Shown: positions 38,206-49,130 of the stretch, piece after piece
Numbering within the stretch: position 1 is the stretch's first letter
Layout: every line of letters starts with the position of its first letter
NCBI GenBank assembly: GCA_036346225.1
Contig: JARFIW010001176.1
Span: 3,175,884 to 3,239,883, forward strand
Source: Platerodrilus igneus
Lineage: Eukaryota; Arthropoda; Insecta; Coleoptera; Lycidae
Length of the DNA stretch: 64,000 bases
Direction of reading: 5' to 3'
Notes under the pieces: generated by a model
Seen by the model: only the letters and a program-made list of their open reading frames with translations
What the model was told of the DNA's origin: nothing
Database searches by the model: none
Program-made: the position numbers and the translations under genes

Positions 38206-38562
38206 CTATTTTCTAACTACTATTATTCAAGTTCCTACTCAGCCTCTCAAGTAAATACCGAAGCCTTCCAAAAAGTTCCGAAGACTATCGAAGACTTTTA
38301 TACTCCTTTAAACTGTATATACATTCATTTAACAAGTGTTTAAGTTTCATTTGGTTCCGCAAGCAACCAGCTTTTCGAAGAGTTCCGAAGGTTACCGTAG
38401 ACTTCCGAACTGCTTCAAACTGTTAAAATAATTCAATTTTAACTATTTCATTTCTATTTTCATGTATTTGTGAAACTTGTAATTACTGTTGCTTATACTT
38501 ATTAAACAAATAATCAAGCCAAGCCTACATACTTTCAGACGCCGCCCACTCGAACGATAACA
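38206..38562 (+). repeat. 3' LTR, right part
   Basis: Continues the LTR after the LINE: CAAGTTCCTACTC, GAAG-rich units and the closing ACGATAACA match 21362-21724 of the 5' LTR. Confidence 0.85.
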
Positions 38563-39175
38563 CGAGTAGATATTAGGAAAGGGTTGAGATAGGGATGTGC
38601 CCTATCTCTGCACTGTAATGCTATGAAACATGGACAGTAGGAGAAGCGGACAGGAAAAAGATAGAAGCCTTTGAAATGTGGTTCTAAAGATGTATGACAA
38701 AGTTAAGATCAAAGATGTAGGGGAACGAAGAAATATGTTGAAAATAATTAAAAACAAGATGAAAGATCACGTACTATGGCATGAGGGAATGGTGCGGAAT
38801 ATAATAGAAGCAGAGATAGGAAACAAAAGAGCTAGAAGGAGACCTAGGTTAGACTATTGCACACAGATGGTCAAAGTTGTAGGCTGTGGGAAATTCAGGG
38901 AAATGTGTAGGCTAGCTCAGATTAGAAATCAATGGAGGTACGCGTCCAAGCAGATCCAAGAGGATAAATCTTATGGCGAATAAAATAATTGTACTTAAAT
39001 CTTATGATTATAATAAGCAACTACAAGTGTTGCTTTTGCAATATTCTCAAGTAATGTTAATTGTGTGAAAGGATTTACTGGAAGACTAGTAGTTCGGCAA
39101 ATATCTGTTGGGGGATCTTGGTAACCACAGGTTGTTTAAGCCCCTTCTCACACCACTAAATATCGGTTAAATAAG
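38563..39175 (+). pseudogene. RTE-clade LINE, piece 4 of 4: RT remnant, C-terminus and 3' UTR
   Basis: Resumes the frame left at 20645: VDIRKGLR, stop, GCALSL (motif B region), then jumps directly to TWTVGEADRKKIEAFEMWF (about 38628-38685). The part that would hold the YxDD catalytic box is deleted. The C-terminal stretch ARRRPRLDY (38831-38857) and the VGCGKFREMCRLAQIRNQWR motif (38880-38938) are characteristic of the RTE end, with a stop at 38981. About 190 bp of 3' UTR follow. Confidence 0.82.
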
Positions 39176-39510
39176 GCATATATTTAGAGAACAATAGAGA
39201 GAGAGAACCGAGTTGTATCTAGGCTGTAGGAATGTCAGAGAACTGTGTAGACTAGCTCAGAATAAAATCCAGTGGAGGTACATGTTCAACCAGTTGCTAG
39301 ACGGAAAACCTAACGACGAAAAGATAATTGCACTCAAGCTTGATGATTACTAAAACAAATACAGATGTTGATTTCGCAATATTTTCAACTAATCTTGATT
39401 GTCTAGAAGGAATTATTAAAAAATTATTAATTCGGCAAATGTTTAAGTGTTGAGGGATCTTTGTAGTCACAGGCTGCTTAACCCCGTTCACATACTACTA
39501 AATATCGAGA
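39176..39510 (+). pseudogene. Second RTE 3'-end fragment
   Basis: Diverged copy of the RTE tail: GCRNVRELCRLAQNKIQWR-like coding near 39218-39275 and the same 3' UTR as 38981-39170 (TTCGGCAAAT..., GGGGATCTT..., ACTAAATATCG). A separate insertion or local duplication; only the last 20 or so codons and the UTR are present. Confidence 0.7.
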
Positions 39511-39539
39511 AAATAGGGTATATTTTTACAAAAGAATAG

Positions 39540-39900
39540 AAGGGTAACAACTGTATCTAACAAGAAGGAGCAGCGGTTATGTTGGAAGAGAACAAACGTA
39601 GAAGTAAGGAAAAAATTGTTGGAAATATATGTGTGGAGTACCGCACTGTATGCCCAAGATATAGGGACAGTAGGAGAAGCAGACAGGAAAAGGAAGAAGA
39701 AGACGTATGATGATGGTAGTATGGACAGACAAAGTTAATAACAAATAGGTTATAGAAAAAGTAAAGCAATAAAGATATCTGGGGAAAACAAAAGAAAATA
39801 GTAGAAATAGAAGGCAGAATACAATCTAAGGCATTTTGCGAAATAGTGCGGGCTATATTACAAGCAGATATAGAAAAAGGGATAAGTGGATGAATTATAT
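39540..39900 (+). pseudogene. Third RTE C-terminal fragment
   Basis: Reads KLLEIYVWSTALYAQDIGTVGEADRK-type sequence near 39610-39690, the segment that precedes the RTE C-terminus, then becomes unreadable. Includes RTE residues that are deleted in the main copy. Short and degenerate. Confidence 0.6.
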
Positions 39901-40815
39901 AATAAAATCAATCAGGTTCTCTGCGTGCTTGTATCTTTTAAGAATGCTGTATTATATCTGATATTACTTTAGGCCTGTCTATAGGCTTTACTATATCGGA
40001 CGTATGTTGGACGTATGTAGGACGTATGTCGGATATATATTGGACTTGGCATACGTGTGGAAAACATGTGTCATGTATATGATTATAAAGTTAGGTTAGG
40101 TTAGCTCAACATTTTCATGGTTAGGTTAGGTTAGCTCGATATTGTTTGAAATAAAATTTTTGGGTTAGGTCAGCGCGGAGAACGCTAAAGGAGTAAGGAT
40201 GAACGAATAGAGAAGATGGCGAGGGGGAGGGGTGGAGGAGGAGGAGAAGGAAGAGGATGAAAGGAGAAGTGTTTAGGTTTCGTTCACGTTGTTTGAACTA
40301 ATCTTTTATATAACTGAAAAATTATTACATTACAGCTCAGCTAACCTCTATCTTTGTTTGCAGAATCCTAAACACATATTTTTAAGAGACTGACAAATAC
40401 ATTTATTAAAAGACTTTCCATTAACAACCCTGATACGTTCAGTTCTTTATTACAAATAGTGTGTCTTCTGTCTTGCGGACTACTCATACATTCCTATATG
40501 TCATAAATTTCAATGTGTTTTCACATAGATTGTGACATCCTTTTTTGCTGGGCTATATTTTATTAGGCAAATTAAGTTATGCATTTAAAAATCGTTTCAC
40601 ATTCCATTTTTAACCCTTGGCCTTAATGGATTTAAACGATCTAATCTAAACAAAGGGAGATCAAACCCACTAGATCAAATAGTTTGGCAATTAGCAAACG
40701 CGAGACGCATTCGAGACACTCCCTCAAACATTCTATCCCCTAATAAGGAGACTCGAACTATTTAACGACTTACTATCTACATTACACCGAATGTCAAGAA
40801 CAACTACTTTAGTTG
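39901..40815. other. Non-coding spacer with TTAGG-like runs and a purine tract
   Basis: Contains two short GTTAGGTTAGGTTAG runs (about 40089-40105 and 40119-40135) and a G/A-only-like tract near 40215-40265. No gene seen. The TTAGG matches the common insect telomere unit, but at three units each these are not a telomere. Confidence 0.6.
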
Positions 40816-41700
40816 CAAAAGGCGCGAGTAGATACCCATCGCAATCTGAATGGTAATTTGTCGACTTTGGTTGCCTTTGTCGCTAGTTTTAACGTCCAGC
40901 ACTATGTCTTTCTATGATTGGCGTTCTTTTGTGCCCATTATGATTACGATATCATTCTTTTTAATGGCTTTTATTTTTTCGAACCACTTTATAGTGCGGT
41001 TCATTTCGAGGAGATACTCTTTTAGCCATCTCTGTCAAAATCGGCCCGCCATTACCTGAGACAGCTCCCAATTTCTGGCCAAAGTGTTACCGTTATCGCC
41101 GTACGGTAGGAACGGTTTAGAGGCGCCTGAATTGCCTAGCTTAAAAATGGTTTGGCGTTATTGCTTCCTTTGTCTCAGGATCAATCGGTATATACGTCAA
41201 TGGACGGAAATTTACAATCGATTCCGCTTCCATAAGAAAACACCTTAAATTTTCGTCGTCTGGATTTCTCGAGGGCATGGCAGGAAATAAGCATTTGTTG
41301 ACGGAGCGTACCATGCGTTCTCAGCAACCACCCACATGTGGCGCTAAGGGAGGAATAAAGATCCAGTGTATTGGTCGAACTCGGTTCTGTAATCATTAGG
41401 AGTGACTCGACTAAACAGTCGACGTAGTTTGTTGTCGACTCCTTGAAAGTTCGTTCCATTGTCACTTCCAACTTCATGTGACATTCCTCTTCTCGCAATG
41501 AAGTTTCGTATCGCCATTATGCAAGAGCTTTTGTTAAGATTTTGTACAATTTCTAGATGAATGGCCCTTATAGTTAAGCAGGAAAACAGCGTTACCCACC
41601 GTTTTCCCACTCGACGACTAACAAGTACTAGCAAAGATCTAACTAAAGTAATCAAGTCCCACATACGAGAACGGTGCAGAAACGACAAGATACCACCAAA
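40816..41700 (-). pseudogene. BEL/Pao integrase and DUF5641-like remnant, reversed
   Basis: On the minus strand: SYVGLDYF near 41690, then a frameshift; KRWVTLFSCLTIRAIHLE (about 41550-41605); ARRGMSHEVGSDNGTNFQG with the second catalytic Asp (41440-41495); a PHVGG then WERMV-like segment near 41320-41340 carrying the glutamate; IVNFRPL near 41215; and TPNHFLL near 41150. The tail to about 40820 carries WQRWLKEYLL-like and KWFEKI-like sequence. It belongs to the BEL/Pao group but is not a copy of either full element here. Multiple frame changes. Confidence 0.75.
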
Positions 41701-42175
41701 TCACTTTAAGTCAGAGAACCAAATGGACGAAATTAACCATTCGGTCTATAAACAGATATCATCATGATAAGAAAGAAAACGATATGCAGAGTTGAATAAT
41801 GTAATTGACAGAATTCGAATCCACGTGTATTGTGTAATGGATAATATCACTGCCAATGAAATTAAAGGAACATACACCATAGTCAAATGTGTAAACGATG
41901 TGTACAATTTTAATTGTATTAATTAGTTAAATATAATACAAGTTGATTCTGAAGACATCAATTTATATACATTTATGCAAATTCAAAAGTGTTGAGTAGA
42001 ATAAACTTAGGCAAGAGCAGCTAAAGTAAAACTGATAAATTTACTTGACCGAAACATGGCAACTGTGCTAGATGAATTGGGCTGTGTTAATATAATAGAC
42101 ATTCTATATGTTTCAAATGTGCTAAAAATGATACACCCAAGAAATTAATATTAAGTATACTAAAAAATCGCATGC
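41701..42175. other. AT-rich spacer, nothing recognised
   Basis: No gene or repeat identified between the BEL/Pao remnant and a short RTE fragment. Confidence 0.4.
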
Positions 42176-42238
42176 AGATAGTGAAAGATGTAGGCTGTGG
42201 GAATTTCAGAGAAATGTGTAGGTTAGTTCAGAATAGGA
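42176..42238 (+). pseudogene. Tiny RTE C-terminal fragment
   Basis: Encodes VKDVGCGNFREMCRLVQNR with local frame shift, the same end motif as at 38880-38938. It ends exactly where the next LINE begins, so it is probably the target into which that LINE inserted. Confidence 0.65.
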
Positions 42239-45036
42239 AATATGCGATTTTCACAATATAACCGAACCAAATGTGTCCATAAAACCAAACAGGAATACAT
42301 ATATGAACCCTGACAAAACTGCACTGATAATAAACAACAGTCAGAAACATCTGGTCCAGAAAGTTGGAACAGGAAAATGTTTTGTGTGAAGAGAAAAAAA
42401 CAACTTTCAAATATTCTCCATATACATTAGCCTGAACAGAAGTATGGAGGAATATAAAGCAGGCCTGAACGAAGTAGAAAAAGAAATTAGACGCAGCAAA
42501 AAAGAGACCATAGCTACAGGAGACTTCAATGCCAAAAATAACTACTGGGGAGGATATATAACAACTGAACGTGGTAGGGTGTTACTAGAATGCGCCAACT
42601 CCCTTGGGTTAAACATTTTGAATGATGGAGAAGAACCCACCCTGGTTAGATCCACAGGAACATCATACATTGATGTAACCATGGTCTCCGACAAACTGAC
42701 ATCTCCAAAACCCTCTTGGAAGGTTCTTGAGGAAGAAACATACAGCGACTATAAATACATATTTTTAGAACTAAAAGGCACGAAGGCAAGGAAAGGAAAG
42801 TGGATCTGGGTGAATAACGACCTGAAGAAAGTGGCAGATTACTTCAATGCTCAACTTAAAGACTGGAATATAAAGGAGAATGGGACAGAAATGTGCTCCA
42901 AGAAAATAACAGAGGCCTACAAAGCGACGGGTTCGAGTGTGCAAACGGATGAAGACTACAAACTGCCGTACTGGTGGAGTGAGGAGATCCTACCACTGAT
43001 ACAACAAGCAAGGAAGAAAAGACGGATGACCCAAAGAGCAGAACAGGGCTCGAGAAGAAAAGAACAACTTAAGGGACAATATCTAGAGGTCAAAAAATTA
43101 CTAAAAAACACCATTGCTGAGCTAAAAAGGAAAAAATGGAAAGAGTTGTGTGACAGACTCGACACCGATATCTTTGGTGCAGCATATAGAATTGTGCGGA
43201 GTCAGCTGAAGGCAGCTCTACCAAAGGTTAACTTTACACTAGAAGACAAAATTAAAGTGTTCCAAGAACTCTTCATCGAAAAAGAGGAGAGAGCACCAGT
43301 CCCAATGACTAGAGATATAGACGCAGACTCCCTACCTTTTACCACGGAGGAGGTTGAGGAAGCCTGTTGAAAGTTAAAGAGTGGGAAGGCACCTGGACCA
43401 GATGGGATTACACCGGAGGTAGCGAAAGCTGTAATATCAAGCAATATAGAGTATTTTAGAAATCTAGCTAACAAATGCCTGAGGGAGAATAACTTCCCAA
43501 TGGAATGGAAGGTGGCAAAGTTATTACTAATAGAGAAACCAAAAAAGGAACCTCATGGGACGACTAAATACAGACTCATTTGCTTGATAAACGTGTTAGG
43601 TAAATTTTATGAAAACCTGTTAAACAAAAGATTGCAGCTACAAATACAACAACAAGGAGGCCTCCATAAAAATCAATATGGTTTTATAAAAGGCAGGACA
43701 ACGATAGATGCGGTACAAGAGGTTATGAACCTAATGGACCGAAATGACGATGAAGGTAGAAGATGGAGAGGGCTTATTTTAGTCGATGTGAAAAACGCCT
43801 TTAATACAGCCTCCTGGGAAATAATTCTAAATATGATGGAAAGAAGAGGTTTTTCTAAATACCTGATAAATGTTGTAACGTCCTACTTTTATGGGAGGAA
43901 GGTAGTCATCGAGAAAGAAACGTGCATTGAATTGGGGGGGAGATGTTCCACAGGGGTCAGTGCTCGGGCCAACGCTGTGGAACATTCTCTACAACGATGT
44001 GATGGAAATGGAGACTCCAGAAGGTGTAGACCTGATCTGTTATGCAGACGACCTGGCGGTGGTTATAGGGCAAGGACCCCACAGCAACTAAAAACTATTA
44101 GAGACGAATGCCTAAGGAGGGTTGCACAATGGATGAGAAATAACAAACGAGGTGGCACCAGAAAATACATCTATGGTAGTGATTAATCTTAGCAGAAAGG
44201 CAAAGGATGTTACATTCGACTGGGAAGGCCACATAATAACGCCCAGCAAGACAGTGGAATATCTAGGAGTAACACTGGACTATGGACGCACTTTTGCAAG
44301 GCATGTCGATAAGGTTACCACCAAAGCAAAAAGGATCATGAAAGCTCTTACAATACTGCTCCCTAACATAGGAGGACCTAGAGCGAACAAAAGAAAGGTC
44401 ATACAAATAGCGTTCCAATCTATAGTGCTATATGCAGCCCCTGTCTGGCACGAAGCGCTACGAATTAGCAGATGCAAGGAGGAAATTAAAAAGTGCCAGA
44501 GAATACTCCGAGTAAGGGCGTGCAGCGCCTATCGTACTGTATCCACAGAGGCATTGCTTGTGGTAGCTGACCTTCACCGACTGGAGATTCTTACGGGAGA
44601 GAGGGCAAGGATTCAAAAGGCCATCAAACAAACGCCTAGAAAAGACAGGAAGGAAATAAAGTCAGAAGCCAGGCAAATAACTATGGACATTTGGCAAGCC
44701 CAGTGGGAACAGGCGCCGAAAGGTAGATGGACTGCCAAACTTATTCCAAGAGTACAACCCTGGATTGAAAGGAAACATGGTCAAATAAATTACCACCTTA
44801 CGCAGGCTTTGACTGGCCACGGATGTTTTGGCTCTTACCTGCACAGAATTGGCAAAGAGACCACAGCAGCATGCTGGTACTGCGGATATCATAGTGACGA
44901 TGCTAATCACGCGATGTTTGAGTGTGGAAAATGGGACAGTAAAAGGTCGCAGTTAGAACGTTATATTGGAAACAGCATTACTGCAAGCAATATTATCGAA
45001 GAAATGCTAGCCTCAATAGACACCTGGGAAAGATAG
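42239..45036 (+). pseudogene. R1-clade LINE 2 ORF2: endonuclease, RT, zinc knuckle
   Basis: Endonuclease: TGDFNAKNNYWGG (42516-42555) and an EETYSDYKYIFLE segment (42732-42770) where the family has SDH; the catalytic His is Tyr here. A linker follows with WSEEILPLIQQARKKRR and FGAAYRIVRSQL. RT: KSGKAPGPDGITPE (43380-43420) after a stop at 43368, TKYRLICLINVLGK, NQYGFIKGRTTIDAV, motif A LVDVKNAFNTASW (43780-43818), then a frameshift at the G-run near 43935. In the new frame come DVPQGSVLGP and the catalytic YADD (44040-44051); a further frame change near 44090-44152 leads to the C-terminus, including the CWYCGYHSDDANHAMFEC knuckle (44875-44928). Stop at 45034. Non-functional. Confidence 0.9.
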
Positions 45037-45350
45037 ACCAGTATGTAGGAAGTATAATTAAGACAAAGGAACAGGATGAAAGGGAAAGAGAACCCTTCCC
45101 ACAATAAGTATAGAATACAGCGCTATAGACCAACCTGGCCCCTCGAGATGCCCTGAAGTAGATGCCTTATCGGTGGTTCCGGGGTAGACTCTGTCACTAG
45201 AGGGAAGAGGGAAGGGAGTTTAGTGCGGTTACCCCGGACATAACACCCGGTCCGGGAAAGTCACACACTCTTCCGGCATTATTTGACGCCTTAGGTTCAG
45301 CCGGTGCGTCAGGCATGACGCTTCTCCCAAACCCACGGAAAAAAGGAAAT
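42239..45350 (+). mobile_element. R1-clade LINE 2, 5'-truncated
   Basis: Non-LTR element from within its endonuclease to a 3' UTR ending near 45350. The UTR contains GC-rich R1-like sequence (CCGGACATAACACCCGGTCCGGG near 45235-45257) and ends in a short A-rich stretch directly against the mariner. A different family from LINE 1. Confidence 0.8.
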
Positions 45351-46248
45351 ATGAGGGCCGTCCGGAAAGTAGTACCCGTTTGTACCGTGTGGAGCGCTGG
45401 TGAGTAGAGTAGCATCCCGACAAGTTATAACACGTTTAGTTATATTGCACTTGTCTATGTGCAAAGTTACACCTCGCTGGTAATGCCTGTGTTCTTTGTG
45501 TGAGTGCTTATAATGTTCAAAAAAATAGAGAACGCCGCCAGTTGTGAAATTAGGGCTGTAATTAGATTTCTCAACGCCAGAAATGTGAAACCCTGCGATA
45601 TTCATCGTCAACTAAAGGAAGTGTATGGCGACAATGTTATGGATGGATGAGCCATCAGATCGGCGTTGGTGTCGTAATTTCAGTTTGGGCAGAGACCCTT
45701 GATGAAGAGTGTTCCGGACGACCGTCAGTAACTACGGACGAACTGCTGAGTTTAATTAACGAATTCGTGAAAGCCGATCGGCGTGTAACAATTGATGAGA
45801 TCAGTGAAAATTTTAGCAATGTTTTACGAACAGTTATTCACGAAATTGTTAAGGAACACCTTCATTGTGCAAAGATTTGTGCAAGGTGGGTCCCTCGCAT
45901 GCTTACTGACGAACACAAAACCACCCGTATGGCTGCAGCACTGACGTTTTGGATAGTTTTTTCTCGTGAAGTTTTTCTCGACTCGCACAGTGACTGGTGA
46001 CGAGACAAGTAAAAGGCAATCAATGGAATGGCATCATGCTCATTCACTAACCAAGCCGAAAAAATTCAAAACCGTCATGTCTACTCGAAAACTCATGGGG
46101 ACCATTTTTCTGGGATCGGCGAGGTGTACTGCTCATTAATTTCATGCCCCGTGGGAACACTATAAATGCCGATGCATATTGTGTGACGTTAAAAAAATTA
46201 CGGCGAGCAATTCAAAATCGACGGCGAAGTCTGTTGTCTAGCGGCAGT

Positions 46249-46945
46249 CAATGTAGTACCTCCGGGTGGAGCATTGGGGACGTGGCCGCAAGTATAGCGG
46301 CCCTTATTCAAATTATAATGTCTAGCGGCAGTGGTGTCGCCGTGGATAAATGTAGTAAGCGTAAGACTACGGATACCAAGGTCCTGGGTTCGAATCCCAC
46401 ACGGCCGACTGCTTGAAAAATGGCATGTGAGCATTTTTCACAAAAATTACGCCCTCGTTCAGATGAGAGGATAAATGGAGGTACCGTGTGTGAGTGTTGT
46501 CACGCACGTTAAAGATCCCTACCTTGCCTGGAACGGCAAGGGTTCGGCAAAATTCTAAAATTTCCAGGCAACAAAAAACTAGCATCCTGGCCAATGTAGT
46601 ACCTTCGGGTGGAGCATTGGAAATGTAAATGCACTGTCTAGCGGCAGTAAGCGGCTCCGTGGCGTAGTGGAATGTGTATGACTACTACGCCCAAGGCCCC
46701 GGGTTCGAATCCCGACACGGTCCGCTTGAAAAATGTTAGGCGAGCGTTTTTCACAAAAATACATCCTCGTTCGGATGATAGGTAAAATGGAGGTCCCGTG
46801 TGTGAGTGTTGTCACGCACGTTAAAGATACCTACCTTGCTTGGAACAACAAGGGTTCGGCAAAATTCAAAATTTTTCAGGTAAAAAAAAAACTCGCTTCT
46901 TGGCCAATGTGGTACCTTTGGGTGGAGCATTGGAAAATCACATGT
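46249..46945 (+). mobile_element. Cluster of tRNA-derived SINE units inside the mariner
   Basis: Three pieces separated by the 14-mer TGTCTAGCGGCAGT (46235-46248, 46319-46332, 46635-46648). Piece 1 (46249-46318) is the hairpin and GGGGACGTGGCCGCA segment. Piece 2 (46333-46634) is a full SINE: GTCGCCGTGG head, GGGTTCGAATCCC at 46387-46399, body and terminal hairpin (46591-46620). Piece 3 (46649-46933) is another full unit. It splits the transposase between its LLSSG segment and its LHDNA segment. Confidence 0.8.
46653..46723 (+). ncRNA. tRNA-like head of a SINE
   Basis: Best-preserved tRNA-like part in the window. A-box-like TGGCGTAGTGG at 46659-46669 fits the Pol III A-box consensus. The B box is GGTTCGAATCC within CCGGGTTCGAATCCCG (46699-46714), which forms a T-arm. 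The acceptor stem pairs only partly and the middle does not give a clean anticodon arm, so this is a SINE promoter rather than a working tRNA gene. Confidence 0.7.
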
Positions 46946-47356
46946 AAGGCATTTTTCCCTCCACGACAATGCCAGGTCTCATACTGCTCGAATAACAGAA
47001 CATGTTGAACAATTCCAATGGGAAACTTTTAACCATCCACCCTACAGCCCAGACTTGGCATCCTCAGATTTTCATCTGTTTACAAAGCTCTAGGACTCTT
47101 TGGCAGCAAAGAAATTCGAAAGTGATGATAAACTGAAATCAGCTGTGGCTACATATCTCAATACATTGGCGTCAGAGGAGTACGAAGTTGGCATACAAAA
47201 ACTCGTCTCAGGTTATGATAAATGCTTAAAGTGAGGTGACTATGTGGAGAGGTAGTGTAAGGTTTGTTCTTTTCAAACAAAACATTAAAATTTGTTAAGA
47301 TGTACTAGTTTATTTTTTATTCAAAAACGGGCACTACTTTCCGGACGGTCCTCGTA

Positions 47357-48153
47357 ATATAGGTACACCTTCCGAGATCGAAAACTAATGATGATACCAA
47401 AATATAAAATTTGCCCGACAACTTTATTTAAAAACGACGCTATTAATGCACTGTTACGCATTTCTTATACTCAAACAGAATAAATCCAATTGAGAATTAA
47501 ATTTTTTTGTCATTCTTTGTAAATTTCAATGTATTCAGAAAACTGAAGTAATAAAAAAATCCTCTTACTGCTTGGTGCATGTTTGTGGCAATGTATTGTT
47601 TGTAAAGGACAATTTTCCTAGATAAACTACTATCGTAAACTTTAAGCCCCTATTAAGCTTTTAAAATATATTTAAAGAGCGGCTCCATACGAAATGAAAA
47701 CTTTCAGACGGTCTTAGAACTTATTTTTTGTACATAATAGAATGGCGTAGCATAACATAATGGTCTGCTTCCACGATCAAAGAGATTTCATGTTTAATCT
47801 ATATGAGGCTGACACTACTTTGGTCGTTTGGGATTTTAGCTTGTCGGATTATAATTTATTTTTAAGTGACTGCTTTCTTCGTGCATGCCTGAGATATTCT
47901 GAAAAATACAGCGTATCCTTGTTAACTCAGACGAAACGTATTTCTCCACACATTCGTTATATTTACAATTTGGATAAGTAAATGTCCCTTAAAACCATTT
48001 TAAAAAATATCCTTCGATTTAAAACTTGTAAAATGGACTTTCAAGAATCGTTTCTTTCAACTTTATGAATTACAGCGTTCTCAATTTATGAATATAATAT
48101 CGTTAACTCCAAACATTAAAATCGGCAGTAATTAATACACTATATTGATTTTT
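47357..48153. other. AT-rich spacer, nothing recognised
   Basis: No homologous coding region or repeat. A 73-codon ORF near 47760 has no recognisable feature. Confidence 0.45.
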
Positions 48154-48515
48154 CAATGCTCCAACCGAAAGTATTACATTGGCAAAGAAACGAGTTTTTT
48201 TACCCGGAAATTTTGAATTTTGCCAAACCCTTGCTGTTCCAAGCAAGGTAGGGATCTTTAACGTGCGTGAAAACACACACACACGGGACCTCCATTTTAA
48301 CTCTCATACGAACAAGGGTGTATTTTTGTGAAAACTGCTGGCCTAACATTTTTCAGACAGCCGTGTCGGGATTCTAACTCGGGACCTTGGGCATTGTAGT
48401 CACACGTTGCCAACTCTTCCACAGAGTCACTCCAGGAACCAACATTATAATTTGAATAAGGGGCCGCCATACATGCGGCCACGTCCCCAATGCTCCACCC
48501 AAAAGTACTACATTG
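48154..48515 (-). mobile_element. tRNA-like SINE module, copy B, at the 3' end of LINE copy B
   Basis: Same structure as 2128-2492: hairpins at 48154-48182 and 48487-48515, inverted GGCCGC/GCGGCC motif at 48460-48485, tRNA-like part near 48355-48430 (B box changed to GAGTTAGAATCCC on the minus strand), and conserved body. The hairpin next to the LINE joins it at the same base as in copy A (CAATG then RGTTTAAACGC on the plus strand). Confidence 0.78.
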
Positions 48516-49094
48516 AGTTTAAACGCAAAAATATAAACGTGCTTCAAATTAAACCTAACTTCAAAATTAGTCCATCCTAAATAAACATCTAACAACCTGA
48601 AACAAAAAATAAAAATAGGGTTTGAATAAAGGTATACCTAGCGTTGATTTTGGAGTGTGTCCGATCAACAAGACACGCGAAAGTAAAAGAAGAGGGATCC
48701 GTAATACCCGATAACAGACACCAGTTCTGCGTACCGGTGCGACCTGAAGGGTCGACTTAAAACTATCCAAAGCTAGCTAAGTAATTAAAAATGGATTCAA
48801 ATTTCTAAGCATTCGCCAAATATTTGAAATAGTGAATCCAGCTATTTTGCTTGCTCTATATATTTACAAATTCGTCCTTCCTGGTGTAAATAATTTAACC
48901 TAAATCTGTCCCTAGCTTTCCCTATCATGCCCTAACTGATTTATATTATAATTACAATCTTCTCTATGTTCCTCCCTATTAAAATGCGGCCACCAAAAAT
49001 GGCGACAGAACGTCAGAAAAAACAATTCAAGCTCCAAAATAATATAATACGTGCAAATAAATATAAAATATAAATATAAATAAATAAAAAATAG

Positions 49095-49130
<36 letters not shown>

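Larger units (their letters stand above)
20646..38562 (+). mobile_element. Ty3/gypsy-like LTR element lacking most of pol, hugely expanded 3' LTR
   Basis: 5' LTR 20646-21724, interior 21725-23512, and a 3' LTR that starts at 23513 and ends at 38562 (both LTRs start TGTTGACTAT and end ACGATAACA). Flanks are GGAG (20642-20645) and CGAG (38563-38566), a 4-bp target duplication with one mismatch; across it the RTE frame rejoins. The 3' LTR is split near 23820/38201 by a heptamer satellite, an apparent duplication and an R1-type LINE. The interior keeps gag and protease traces but no RT, RNase H or integrase, so it was or became non-autonomous. Confidence 0.8.
45513..47234 (+). pseudogene. mariner transposase, disrupted
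   Basis: Cut-and-paste transposase. The start ATG at 45513 gives MFKKIENAASCEIRAVIRF, the usual mariner N-terminal helix-turn-helix opening, then a stop near 45648. Later parts read ARWVPRMLTDEHKT (45877-45930) and VTGDET around 45985-46005, carrying the first catalytic Asp in a shifted frame. LKKLRRAIQNRRRSLLSS (46189-46240) comes last before the SINE cluster. After it, LHDNARSHTARIT (46959-46997) holds the second Asp and YSPDLASSDFHLF (47043-47080) the third, in the mariner D...D34D pattern. Final stop at 47232-47234. Confidence 0.87.
45352..47354 (+). mobile_element. mariner transposon with complete ends
   Basis: Terminal inverted repeats are TGAGGGCCGTCCGGAAAGTA at 45352 and its near-complement ending at 47354, flanked by TA on both sides (45350-45351 and 47355-47356), the mariner/Tc1 target. 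About 2.0 kb as it stands, roughly 1.3 kb without the SINE cluster at 46249-46945, which is the usual mariner length. Confidence 0.88.

Noticed and set aside
40089..40135. Telomeric TTAGG array
   Set aside because: Only about three units in each of two runs; too short and embedded in ordinary sequence.
42956..43474. Minus-strand ORFs over LINE 2
   Set aside because: Antisense shadows of the endonuclease-RT coding frame.
46653..46723. A functional tRNA gene
   Set aside because: A and B boxes are present, but acceptor and anticodon arms do not fold properly and the unit is part of a repeated SINE.
47760..47981. 73-codon ORF between mariner and SINE
   Set aside because: No motif, unbiased composition, no flanking gene signals.
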